Shown here in pieces: positions 1 through 6,832 of a stretch of DNA of 38,868 bases. The DNA is from Clostridia bacterium. Its GTDB lineage: Bacteria; Bacillota; Clostridia; Oscillospirales; UBA644. Position 1 is the first letter of the stretch. Each line of letters starts with the position of its first letter. A program made the translations under genes and the position numbers. Below the pieces are notes generated by a model that saw only the letters and a program-made list of their open reading frames with translations, searched no databases and was not told the DNA's origin. The DNA lies in assembly GCA_017621705.1 (NCBI GenBank), contig JAGASR010000026.1:1-38868 (forward strand), given 5' to 3'.

Positions 1-2
1 AG

Positions 3-728
3 AAAGTCTTTGAACAGGTGCAGGAACAGATCGCCAGCCGCCGCAGACAGCAAAAGGACGCTACCACGCAGATCTTCTCCGGTCTGGTGAAGTGTGCAGA
101 CTGCGGATGGTCGATGCGCTTCGGTACGAACAGACAGAACAGCAAGCCTTACAGCCACTACACTTGCAGTCAATACGGACAGGGATTAAAACAATGTTCT
201 GCCCACTACATCCGCTATGACTACCTCTACCACTATGTTCTGACAAGAATACAGGATTTGTGGAGAAAGGCGCAGTTGGATGAAAAGGAGCTTCTGCATC
301 GTCTTTTGAAAGGAAGCGAACAGGAGCTTGCCGCCCACGCCAAAAGGCAGAGCGCAGAGCTTACACGAGCCGAGAAGCGCAGAACAGAGGTTGACCGCAA
401 GTTTGCCAAACTGTATGAGGACTGGTCGGATGGTCGTATCACGGAGTACAACTTCAACATGATGTCTCAGAAATATCAGACCGAGCAGCAGGAGCTTACC
501 GAGAAAATCGAAAGGCTTACTGCCGAGCTTGAATCTGAAAAGCAAACAACTGTCGATGCGGAGACTTGGATTTCACTTCTCAAACAGTATGCCAATCCCA
601 CCGAACTGACAGCGGAGCTTCTGAATACGCTGATTGAAAAGATCGTTATTCACGAAGCAACCACCGTGGACGGTATGCGTGAGCAGAATATTGACATCTA
701 CTACCGCCAAATCGGCAAAATTGAGTAA
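3..728 (+). CDS. Large serine recombinase, C-terminal part (5' end outside window)
   Basis: The reading frame is open from the left edge, so this is only the last ~241 residues of a site-specific recombinase; the N-terminal resolvase catalytic domain lies outside. What is visible is the recombinase zinc beta-ribbon: a CADCG motif about residues 31-35, then two more cysteines in YTC and KQC. A charged coiled coil follows (about 90-180). The C-terminus, with IEKIVIHE and DIYYRQIGKI, resembles the DUF4368 tail of transposon-type recombinases. Proteins of this class excise and integrate integrative or mobilisable elements and often lie at one end of the element, reading outward. Immediately downstream sits a decapitated regulator gene, which fits that arrangement. 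Family confidence is high; the identity of the element cannot be read from this end alone. Confidence 0.88.
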   Translation, partial: KVFEQVQEQIASRRRQQKDATTQIFSGLVKCADCGWSMRFGTNRQNSKPYSHYTCSQYGQGLKQCSAHYIRYDYLYHYVLTRIQDLWRKAQLDEKELLHRLLKGSEQELAAHAKRQSAELTRAEKRRTEVDRKFAKLYEDWSDGRITEYNFNMMSQKYQTEQQELTEKIERLTAELESEKQTTVDAETWISLLKQYANPTELTAELLNTLIEKIVIHEATTVDGMREQNIDIYYRQIGKIE

Positions 729-742
729 AAACAAAGATATGG

Positions 743-768
743 GTGCCTATGCAAGTAGGCGTAGGCAC
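743..768. repeat. Inverted repeat at the element end (10-bp stem, 6-nt loop)
   Basis: The arms GTGCCTATGC (743-752) and GCGTAGGCAC (759-768) pair over 10 positions with one G-T pair, around the loop AAGTAG. It begins 15 bases after the recombinase stop codon and ends about 27 bases before the gene junction at ~796. There is no T-run after it, so it is more likely a recombinase or accessory binding site, or an mRNA-stabilising hairpin, than a classical terminator. Confidence 0.55.
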
Positions 769-791
769 TCATACATAATCAATATCTTTAA

Positions 792-1298
792 GTACGGGAA
801 ACGGGCAGGGGATATCCGAATATTGATTCCCTGAAGGCGATCGCAAAGTTTTTCGGCGTAACTGTCGATGAGCTTCTTTCAGGTGAAGAATTACTTTCCG
901 TTGCGCATGAAGACGGCAAACAAAAAGAAAACCGTATTCACGATCTTGTTTTCGGTCTTCTGGATATAAGTGCTGCGTTATTGCTTTTTCTTCCGTTCTT
1001 TGGGCAAAAAACAGGAGATTTGATTCAAAACGTTTCTCTTTTGGCTCTGACGGATGTTGAACCGTATCTTCGTATTTTTTATTTTATTTTCGTGTCAGCA
1101 ATCATTCTTTCGGGCATACTGACCCTTGCTTTTCAGAATTTTGAGAAAAGTTTCAGAACGGAGAATAAACGTAAAATATCCTTGATATTAAATGCTGTCG
1201 GCTCATTGCTTTTTATTGTGAGTCTTCAGCCGTATGCCGCGACTTTTCTGTTCGTTTTTCTTGCGATCAAAGCACTTCTTCTTATAAAATGGCGATGA
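792..1298 (+). pseudogene. XRE-family regulator with membrane tail, 5'-truncated
   Basis: Reading from 792 without a start codon gives ETGRGYPNIDSLKAIAKFF and then GVTVDELLSGEELL, the end of an XRE helix-turn-helix of the type that normally begins before a Lys-Trp-Glu-x-Gly-x-x-x-Pro block. The frame has a stop (TAA, 789-791) just before it, and the first helices of the HTH are missing. Homology appears to begin at about 796-798, inside the Trp-Glu codons. After the HTH come three or four hydrophobic segments (around 975-1020, 1070-1130 and 1180-1290), as in the common Clostridial XRE regulators with membrane-anchored tails. An ATG at 981 could start a membrane fragment but has no DNA-binding part. 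It is probably disrupted by insertion of the element carrying the upstream recombinase gene. Confidence 0.8.
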
Positions 1299-1312
1299 CA
1301 CGGATCGTGTCA
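1296..1312. repeat. Short perfect inverted repeat (7-bp arms, 3-bp centre)
   Basis: TGACACG and CGTGTCA flank GAT. It overlaps the stop codon of the truncated XRE gene and lies ~90 bases before the PAP2 gene. No T-run follows. It could be a weak terminator or an operator; nothing in the sequence decides between them. Confidence 0.35.
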
Positions 1313-1403
1313 CGGTTGTGAAAAGACGTTTCTTGCAATTTTTACGAATGTCCTTTAAAATATTTTCAGGTGAAAACCGAATATATTAAAAGGAAAGTTT
1401 AAA

Positions 1404-2061
1404 ATGAAAAAAGAAACGTGTAAAGATTTTTGTATCTCAATTTTTTGCCTTATGGCTTTTGTTTTGTTGACGGTTTTACTTCGTCTTGTTGACGTTCAAC
1501 CGATCGGACCTAATGGATCGTCTGTCGGTTTTGCGACCGTAAATCAAATCGTTCATAATTTTACGGGAGTAAATTGGTATTTCTATTATATTACCGATCT
1601 GCTGAGCATTATTCCGATTTTTATCGTCATCGGTTTTGCGGTTTTTCGGTCTTTTTCAATGGATAAATAGAAAAGATATCCGAAAAGTCGATTGCGATAT
1701 CCTTCTCCTAGGCGGATTTTATATCGTTGTTGCGGCGGTATATCTGCTGTTTGAAACGATCGTCGTAAATTACAGACCCGTATTGGTCGACGGTTTGCTT
1801 GAACCGTCTTATCCGTCCTCGACAACTATGCTTGTGCTGTGCGTCATGTCTACTGCGCTGATACAGATTGATTTCCGTCTCGGAAAAAGCGTATTGAAAA
1901 AAATTCTGCTTCTCACGATTGTTTTATTTGTATTTATTATGGTAACTTTCAGACTGATTTCCGGTGTCCACTGGTTTACGGATATTGTCGCAGGCGCGTT
2001 GCTCAGCATTGGACTTGTTTTGCTTTATAAAGCCGTTGCTTTTCTATTTATCAATAAATGA
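1404..2061 (+). pseudogene. PAP2-family membrane phosphatase, split by a frameshift
   Basis: Two overlapping reading frames together make one PAP2-like protein of ~218 residues. The first (ATG 1404, AGGA at 1391) runs to a stop at 1670 and holds the N-terminal membrane segments. The second, in another frame and open through ~1636-2061, holds the phosphatase core: NYRP, SYPSST and then RLISGVHWFTD, which matches the R-x5-H-x3-D third PAP2 motif. The usual His of the second motif reads Thr here. Removing one T from the five-T run at 1642-1646 would give a continuous ...GFAVFGLFQWINRK..., the expected join. So either the gene is recently inactivated or the assembly carries a homopolymer error. 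The gene sits just downstream of the disrupted regulator. Its substrate cannot be told. Confidence 0.75.
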
Positions 2062-2147
2062 CAATAGCTGCATTTGTATTTCGATGAATTAAAATTCAAA
2101 AATTCATTATTTTGTACAAAAAATGATTAAATATTCACAAAAAGGTC

Positions 2148-2176
2148 TTGACAAGCGCAACCGAGAGTGCTATAAT
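2148..2176 (+). promoter_or_regulatory. Sigma-A type promoter of the ABC importer operon
   Basis: TTGACA (2148-2153), a 17-bp spacer, then TATAAT (2171-2176): both hexamers are perfect. Predicted transcription start is about 2183, giving a ~65-nt leader before the first gene. Confidence 0.9.
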
Positions 2177-2195
2177 AGCCGTATTTCCAAAAAGG

Positions 2196-2213
2196 TAAAG
2201 CAATATTGCTTTA
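2196..2213. promoter_or_regulatory. Perfect 18-bp palindrome, candidate operator
   Basis: TAAAGCAATATTGCTTTA is a perfect palindrome with no loop bases, lying about +13 to +31 relative to the predicted start. With no loop it suits a dimeric DNA-binding repressor better than an RNA hairpin. I do not recognise it as a known operator. No T-box, riboswitch or leader peptide is visible in this leader. Confidence 0.5.
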
Positions 2214-2248
2214 TTCATAAAATTAAATAGTAAACGGAGAATCAGAAA

Positions 2249-3235
2249 ATGAAAAAATCAGTAAGTATCATTCTCGCAGTTCTTATGTGTATTTCGCTTT
2301 TCGCGTTCACTTCCTGCGAAGCAAATGAAAGTTCCAAAGACGGTTATACCGTAGGTATTTGCCAGCTCGTCCAGCACGTTGCGCTCGATGCCGCAACTCA
2401 GGGCTTTATCGATACCCTCAAAGCAGAACTCGGCGAAGAAAATGTCACCATCCTCAACGAAAACGCAAGCGGCAGCGGCGAAACCTGTACTACCATCGTC
2501 AATAACTTTGTAAATAAAAAAGTTGACCTTATCATGGCTAACGCTACTGCGGCTCTTCAGGCAGCTGTTAACGGAACCGATACCATCCCCGTTCTCGGCA
2601 CCTCCATTACCGAATACGGTGTTGCTCTCGGTCTCGATGATTTTAACGGTACTGTCGGCGGCAACGTTTCCGGCGCAAGCGACCTTGCTCCCCTCAGCGA
2701 ACAGGCTGATATGATCCTTGATCTTTATCCCGATGCTCAGAATGTCGCTCTTCTTTATTGCAGTTCCGAGCCCAACTCTGAATATCAGGTAAAAGAAATC
2801 AGAAGACTCCTCGTTGAAAAGGGCCTCGATGATGCAAATATCAAAGACTACTCTTTTACCGACTCCAACGACGTTAACTCTATCGCCGCTGCAGCAGCAG
2901 CTTTTGCAGATGTTATTTATATCCCCACCGATAACACCGCAGCAAGCTGTACCGAAATCATCAACGGCGTTATCGGCGAAGTTCCCGTTATCGCAGGCGA
3001 AGAAGGCATTTGCTCCGGCTGTGGCGTTGCAACTCTTTCCATCAGCTACTACGATCTCGGCGTTGCTACCGGTAAGATGGCTGTAAAGATCCTCAAAGGT
3101 GAAGCAGACATCTCCAAGATGCCTATCGAATATGCCGCAACTTTCACCAAGAAATACAATGCCGCAAAATGCGCTGAACTCGGCGTTGACACTTCTGCTC
3201 TCGAAGCAAAAGGTTATATCGCTATCGGCGAATAA
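2249..3235 (+). CDS. ABC importer substrate-binding lipoprotein (TrpX-like)
   Basis: 328 residues. The N-terminus is a lipoprotein signal: Lys-Lys, a hydrophobic stretch and a lipobox ending FTSC, so the mature protein should be anchored through Cys23. The body, starting GICQLVQHVALDAATQGF, is the ABC-type substrate-binding family of COG2984/PF04392, which includes TrpX. Members capture a small ligand outside the cell and hand it to a permease-ATPase pair; characterised or proposed ligands include tryptophan and other amino acids, so the ligand here is not certain. The start has GGAG 9 bases upstream. The gene is first in a three-gene operon with permease and ATPase, and a hairpin after it probably keeps its mRNA more abundant. 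Codon choice is strongly biased to C-ending codons, which suggests high expression. Confidence 0.9.
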   Translation: MKKSVSIILAVLMCISLFAFTSCEANESSKDGYTVGICQLVQHVALDAATQGFIDTLKAELGEENVTILNENASGSGETCTTIVNNFVNKKVDLIMANATAALQAAVNGTDTIPVLGTSITEYGVALGLDDFNGTVGGNVSGASDLAPLSEQADMILDLYPDAQNVALLYCSSEPNSEYQVKEIRRLLVEKGLDDANIKDYSFTDSNDVNSIAAAAAAFADVIYIPTDNTAASCTEIINGVIGEVPVIAGEEGICSGCGVATLSISYYDLGVATGKMAVKILKGEADISKMPIEYAATFTKKYNAAKCAELGVDTSALEAKGYIAIGE

Positions 3236-3268
3236 TTATTAATAAGTAAACGTTTGATTTAATATCTA

Positions 3269-3293
3269 CGGGCTGTCTTTTACGGACAGCCCG
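3269..3293 (+). terminator. Intercistronic hairpin after the binding-protein gene
   Basis: CGGGCTGTC (3269-3277) pairs perfectly with GGACAGCCCG's inner nine bases (3285-3293) around a 7-nt loop. It lacks a T-run, so read-through to the permease is expected. Such hairpins after binding-protein genes usually stabilise the upstream message and lower expression of the membrane subunits. Confidence 0.65.
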
Positions 3294-3357
3294 AAAGCGT
3301 TAATTTACATATTTTGCCTCGGTATATCCGATAAGCAAAATGAAAGGATTTTTTATA

Positions 3358-4269
3358 ATGGAATTAATTTTTAACTGGCTCGGAACGCTTCCCGGCGCTG
3401 TTGCGCAGGGTCTGGCGTGGGGGCTTATGGCGATCGGCGTTTATATAACGTTCAAGATCCTCGACGTTGCCGATCTTACTGTTGACGGCTCGATCTGTAC
3501 GGGTATGGCGGTATGCGCTGTTCTCGTAACCAACGGCGTCAATATCTGGATCGCTATTCTTTGCGCTATGCTTGCTGGTATGCTCGCAGGTCTTGTTACA
3601 GGCCTTTTGCATACGCTCCTCGGTATTCCCGCTATTCTTGCCGGAATTTTAACACAGCTTATGCTTTGGTCAACTAACCTGCTTATCATGGGCGGCAAAG
3701 CGAATATCGCGCTCAGCAGAATAAAATACGGCGATAAAGTTCTTATTTCCTCCGGTTCGAGCGAAATATATGTCAGCCTTGCTATCCTCTTTGCATTCTG
3801 CTTTGTTGTCATTGCGCTTCTTTACTGGTTCTTCGGAACGGAGCTCGGTATGTCTCTTCGCAGTACGGGCTGTAACCTCGAAATGAGCCGTGCTCAGGGC
3901 ATTAACACTGACTTTACAAAAGTTTTCGGTCTCGCTCTTTCAAACGGTGTTGTCGCTCTTTCGGGTTCTCTTCTCGCACAGCAGCAGGGCGCCGCTGATA
4001 TCAACTTCGGTCGAGGCGCTATAGTTATCGGTCTTGCGGCGGTAATCATCGGCGAAGCTCTTTTCCAGAAAAAGACGACTAACTTTGCGCTCCGTCTTTT
4101 CTTCGTCGTTTGCGGCGCAATTATTTATTGGTTCGTTTTCCAGACTGTCGTATTTATCGGACTTCCCACCGAACTTCTGAAGATGCTTTCGGCTATCGTC
4201 GTAGCGCTCTTCCTCGGTGTTCCGTTCCTTAAATCTCGCGTGTTTGCCAAGAAAAAGAAAAGGGGTTGA
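3358..4269 (+). CDS. ABC importer permease (TrpY-like)
   Basis: 303 residues from the ATG at 3358, chosen because GAAAGG (3342-3347) stands 10 bases before it; an in-frame ATG at 3340 has no ribosome binding site. The protein is almost wholly hydrophobic, with about eight or nine membrane segments, and ends in a basic KKKKRG. Phrases such as FKILDVADLTVDGS and SRAQGINTD are typical of the COG4120 permeases that partner COG2984 binding proteins and resemble the branched-chain amino acid permease fold. It forms the membrane channel of the importer. The stop codon lies 5 bases before the ATPase start, implying tight co-translation. Confidence 0.9.
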   Translation: MELIFNWLGTLPGAVAQGLAWGLMAIGVYITFKILDVADLTVDGSICTGMAVCAVLVTNGVNIWIAILCAMLAGMLAGLVTGLLHTLLGIPAILAGILTQLMLWSTNLLIMGGKANIALSRIKYGDKVLISSGSSEIYVSLAILFAFCFVVIALLYWFFGTELGMSLRSTGCNLEMSRAQGINTDFTKVFGLALSNGVVALSGSLLAQQQGAADINFGRGAIVIGLAAVIIGEALFQKKTTNFALRLFFVVCGAIIYWFVFQTVVFIGLPTELLKMLSAIVVALFLGVPFLKSRVFAKKKKRG

Positions 4270-4274
4270 GAAAA

Positions 4275-5069
4275 ATGCTTGAGATAAAAAATATTTGCAA
4301 GACTTTTAACGAAGGCACGATAAACGAAAAGAAAGTTTTCGACGACCTTTCTCTTACCCTCGAAGACGGCGATTTTGTTACTGTCATCGGCGGTAACGGC
4401 GCAGGTAAATCGACAATGCTCAATCTCGTCGCAGGCGCGTATTCCGTTGACGATGGTCAGATTTTCATTGACGGTGAAGACGTAACAAAACTTCCCGAAT
4501 ATAAAAGAGCAAAGCTCATCGGCAGAGTTTTTCAGGATCCGAGAATGGGCACAGCTTCCGATATGTGGGTTGAAGAAAATATGTCGGTTGCAGACAGTCG
4601 CGGACATCGCCGCGGCGTACGCTGGGCTATAACAAGCAAAGACAGAGAAAGATACCGCGAACAGCTCAAGATCCTCGATCTCGGCCTCGAAAACAGACTT
4701 ACCACCAAAATGGGTCTTCTTTCAGGCGGTCAGCGTCAGGCGATAACTCTTCTCATGGCGGCTATGAAAAAGCCCAAACTCTTGCTTCTTGATGAACATA
4801 CCGCGGCTCTTGACCCCAAGACTGCCGCAAAAGTTCTTGAGATTACAGATAAACTCATCAAAGAAAACAATCTTACCGCTCTTATGGTAACCCATAATAT
4901 GCGCGATGCGATCGCTCACGGCAACCGTATTATTATGATGAACGCAGGCAAGATCGTTCTTGATATAAAGGGCGAAGAAAAGAAAAAACTGACGGTCGAA
5001 TCTTTGCTTGCCGAATTCACAAAAGCCAGCGGCGCCGAATTCTCCAATGACAGAGCGCTTTTAAGCTGA
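4275..5069 (+). CDS. ABC importer ATP-binding protein (TrpZ-like)
   Basis: 264 residues. Walker A is GGNGAGKST (about residues 39-47), the Q-loop sits in VFQDPRMGT, the signature is LSGGQRQ, Walker B with catalytic Glu is LLLLDEHT, and the H-loop is VTHN. All ATPase elements are intact, so this should be the active motor of the importer. The ATG at 4275 is preferred over a TTG at 4266, because AGGGG (4261-4265) is nine bases upstream of it. Family is COG1101, the usual partner of COG2984/COG4120 proteins. It is the last gene of the operon and is followed by a strong terminator. Confidence 0.92.
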   Translation: MLEIKNICKTFNEGTINEKKVFDDLSLTLEDGDFVTVIGGNGAGKSTMLNLVAGAYSVDDGQIFIDGEDVTKLPEYKRAKLIGRVFQDPRMGTASDMWVEENMSVADSRGHRRGVRWAITSKDRERYREQLKILDLGLENRLTTKMGLLSGGQRQAITLLMAAMKKPKLLLLDEHTAALDPKTAAKVLEITDKLIKENNLTALMVTHNMRDAIAHGNRIIMMNAGKIVLDIKGEEKKKLTVESLLAEFTKASGAEFSNDRALLS

Positions 5070-5144
5070 TATCGCTCATCAGGTCGACATTTTGAATTGA
5101 TATGCGAAAAGTATTTTTTATTTGGCTGTAACAAAAAGGTACAG

Positions 5145-5178
5145 AAAAGATCTCCGAGAATTTTCTCGGAGATCTTTT
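5145..5178. terminator. Bidirectional rho-independent terminator
   Basis: A 14-bp perfect stem (5145-5158 with 5165-5178) with A/T-rich ends gives A-runs and T-runs on both sides. It lies between the converging importer operon and sigma factor 1, so it can end transcription from both. Confidence 0.9.
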
Positions 5179-5181
5179 GTT

Positions 5182-6705
5182 TTATAAATAGATATATGCG
5201 CCAATGGTTTTGATTGAATTATCGTCGTATTTGAGCCAACCGTCCTCGATAGCCTGCTCGACGATATAACCGCGTGTTATAGTTGGAGTCTGTTTGAAAA
5301 GAGAATCAATCTCCTTACGCAGAACAGAAAGTTTTTCGTTTTCCGTATCTTTGGCATTGTAGTCAAAAATAACGAGGTTCGGTTCAAGCTTGCCGTCTGT
5401 TTCTTTGAGATAACCGTATTCCGTCAGTTTGTCGAGGTGGATTTTTTCTGCCTTTTCGGTCTGTCCGTTGCAAACGAGCCAAAGCGCGAAAGCTTCTTTA
5501 TAGCTTATATGGGTAGGTGTCTTTTCCTGTATATTTTTGTAAAAGAATTTAAACTGACCGTAATTTATATTCTGTTTTACTTCGCTTAAATCGTGCGTGT
5601 AACAACCGTGCATACCGACAAACGGAGGTTTTTCCCAGTCGATCGTCTCGTATCCGGACAATTCCCATGCTCCGTCGTCGGGACGGTTCGGATAAGGACC
5701 ATAAGATTGAAACTCTCCGGATTCGTACTGCAATCGGTCAAAGGTTTTTACGAGTAATGCCCATTTTGCGTTTTCATAACCGATATGACTGAAATCGACT
5801 TTTGCACCGTTTTCTTTGATATAAGTGTCTATCAGTTCGCAGAGTTTGTCGGTGAGAATTTTTTGAACTTTTTTATTTTCATCGTGTTCTTTCCTCTGCT
5901 CTTCTTTACTGATGATCTTGAAATTAGTCTGATATTTGTTCCCGTCTTTTTTCAGAAGTTCTTCTTCTACGAGAAATTCGAGCTCGTCTTCCATGTACGG
6001 TAACGAAATTCCCAGTTCAAGTGCTAATTCTTCCGCAGTCTGCGGATTTTCATAAGTTTCAAGGAAAATATTTTTGTAAAGCAGATGTGTTATTATTGAC
6101 CACGGCTGACCTTTTTTGCCGTCTCTGCCGTTCATAGTAAATGCTATCTGTTCGGGACTGTAACTTCTTTTACCGAATTCTCTTGCCATGTCCATACCTT
6201 CTTTCAGAATTTTACGTGCGCGCTGAAGGCGCTTTTTTACGACTTCAAGTGGGAGCGAAACAGAATTTGAGATATCTTTCAGACTTTTGTTTTCTATATA
6301 ATAGGCAACGACGATATTCCGATAGTCTTTCTTGATGAACGCCAGTTCCCGTCGAAGGAGTGAAAGTTGTTCGCCGTTTATCAGCTCATCAAGAATGCTA
6401 TTGCCGGTGTCCGCAATGTCACAGTCTTCGATATCCGAACCGGTTACAGATTCGAGTCTTCTGTGTTTTGCATCTGCCCATGCGGAATATCTGTTTCTGG
6501 CGATCTGCCATACCCATGCCGAAAAATTTGTCGGAACAGTGCCTTTGTTTAACGCTATAAGAATATTCAGTGAAATATCCTGTGTCAGATCTTCGGCTTC
6601 AACATGGTTGCCTGTCTTTTTAAGACAGAAATAAAACAGCTTTTCCATGTGGTTTTCCGTAAAATCGCCGATCAGATTATTTTTCGTCTGTTTGATTTCT
6701 TCCAT
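5182..6705 (-). CDS. ECF-like sigma factor 1 with winged-helix and large C-terminal domain
   Basis: 507 residues, far longer than a usual ECF sigma (~170-200). Sigma region 2 is about residues 14-80 (AEDLTQDISLNIL, WVWQIARNRYSAW) and region 4 about 115-170 (DYRNIVVAYYIENKSLKDIS, then KKRLQRARKILKEG). A conserved linker with MNGRDGKKG follows, then a winged-helix-like segment about 205-262 (TAEELALELGISLPYMEDEL). The remaining ~240 residues match no family I know. ATG 6705 has AAAGGAG eight bases upstream. No anti-sigma gene is adjacent, so the extension may be the regulator. It is a paralogue of the sigma factor upstream (6833-8497), with the same order of parts. A 19-bp motif shared with the MutS operon lies 18 bases before its start. 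Confidence 0.82.
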   Translation of the reverse strand: MEEIKQTKNNLIGDFTENHMEKLFYFCLKKTGNHVEAEDLTQDISLNILIALNKGTVPTNFSAWVWQIARNRYSAWADAKHRRLESVTGSDIEDCDIADTGNSILDELINGEQLSLLRRELAFIKKDYRNIVVAYYIENKSLKDISNSVSLPLEVVKKRLQRARKILKEGMDMAREFGKRSYSPEQIAFTMNGRDGKKGQPWSIITHLLYKNIFLETYENPQTAEELALELGISLPYMEDELEFLVEEELLKKDGNKYQTNFKIISKEEQRKEHDENKKVQKILTDKLCELIDTYIKENGAKVDFSHIGYENAKWALLVKTFDRLQYESGEFQSYGPYPNRPDDGAWELSGYETIDWEKPPFVGMHGCYTHDLSEVKQNINYGQFKFFYKNIQEKTPTHISYKEAFALWLVCNGQTEKAEKIHLDKLTEYGYLKETDGKLEPNLVIFDYNAKDTENEKLSVLRKEIDSLFKQTPTITRGYIVEQAIEDGWLKYDDNSIKTIGAYIYL

Positions 6706-6723
6706 TCTGTTCTCTCCTTTCGC

Positions 6724-6742
6724 TTATATAGTGTCAAAAATT
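6724..6742 (-). promoter_or_regulatory. 19-bp motif copy 1, upstream of sigma factor 1
   Basis: The plus strand reads TTATATAGTGTCAAAAATT; read in the direction of the gene this is AATTTTTGACACTATATAA. An identical copy is at 12031-12049. The TATATAA end lies where a -10 element would give a short leader, but no -35 hexamer sits 17 bp further upstream, so an alternative sigma or activator may be needed. Confidence 0.65.
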
Positions 6743-6792
6743 CTCAAAAGGGGACAATTTATTATAACATAATTTTTTTATCTGTCCACAAC

Positions 6793-6820
6793 AAAGAACT
6801 GCCCTCTCGGACAGTTCTTT
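6793..6820. terminator. Terminator after sigma factor 2
   Basis: AAAGAACTG (6793-6801) pairs with CAGTTCTTT (6812-6820), with further C-G pairing at the loop base. It lies 12 bases beyond the stop of sigma factor 2 and has a T-rich tail on both strands. It separates the MutS/sigma 2 unit from sigma factor 1. Confidence 0.75.
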
Positions 6821-6832
6821 TCTTATAGTATT

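Noticed and set aside
2062..2248. T-box or tryptophan riboswitch before the TrpX-like gene
   Set aside because: The predicted leader is only ~65 nt, with no T-box sequence, specifier stem or terminator.
6724..6742. TTGACA inside the 19-bp motif read as a sigma-A -35
   Set aside because: Seventeen bases downstream lies the ribosome binding site, not a -10, so the transcript would start inside or after it.
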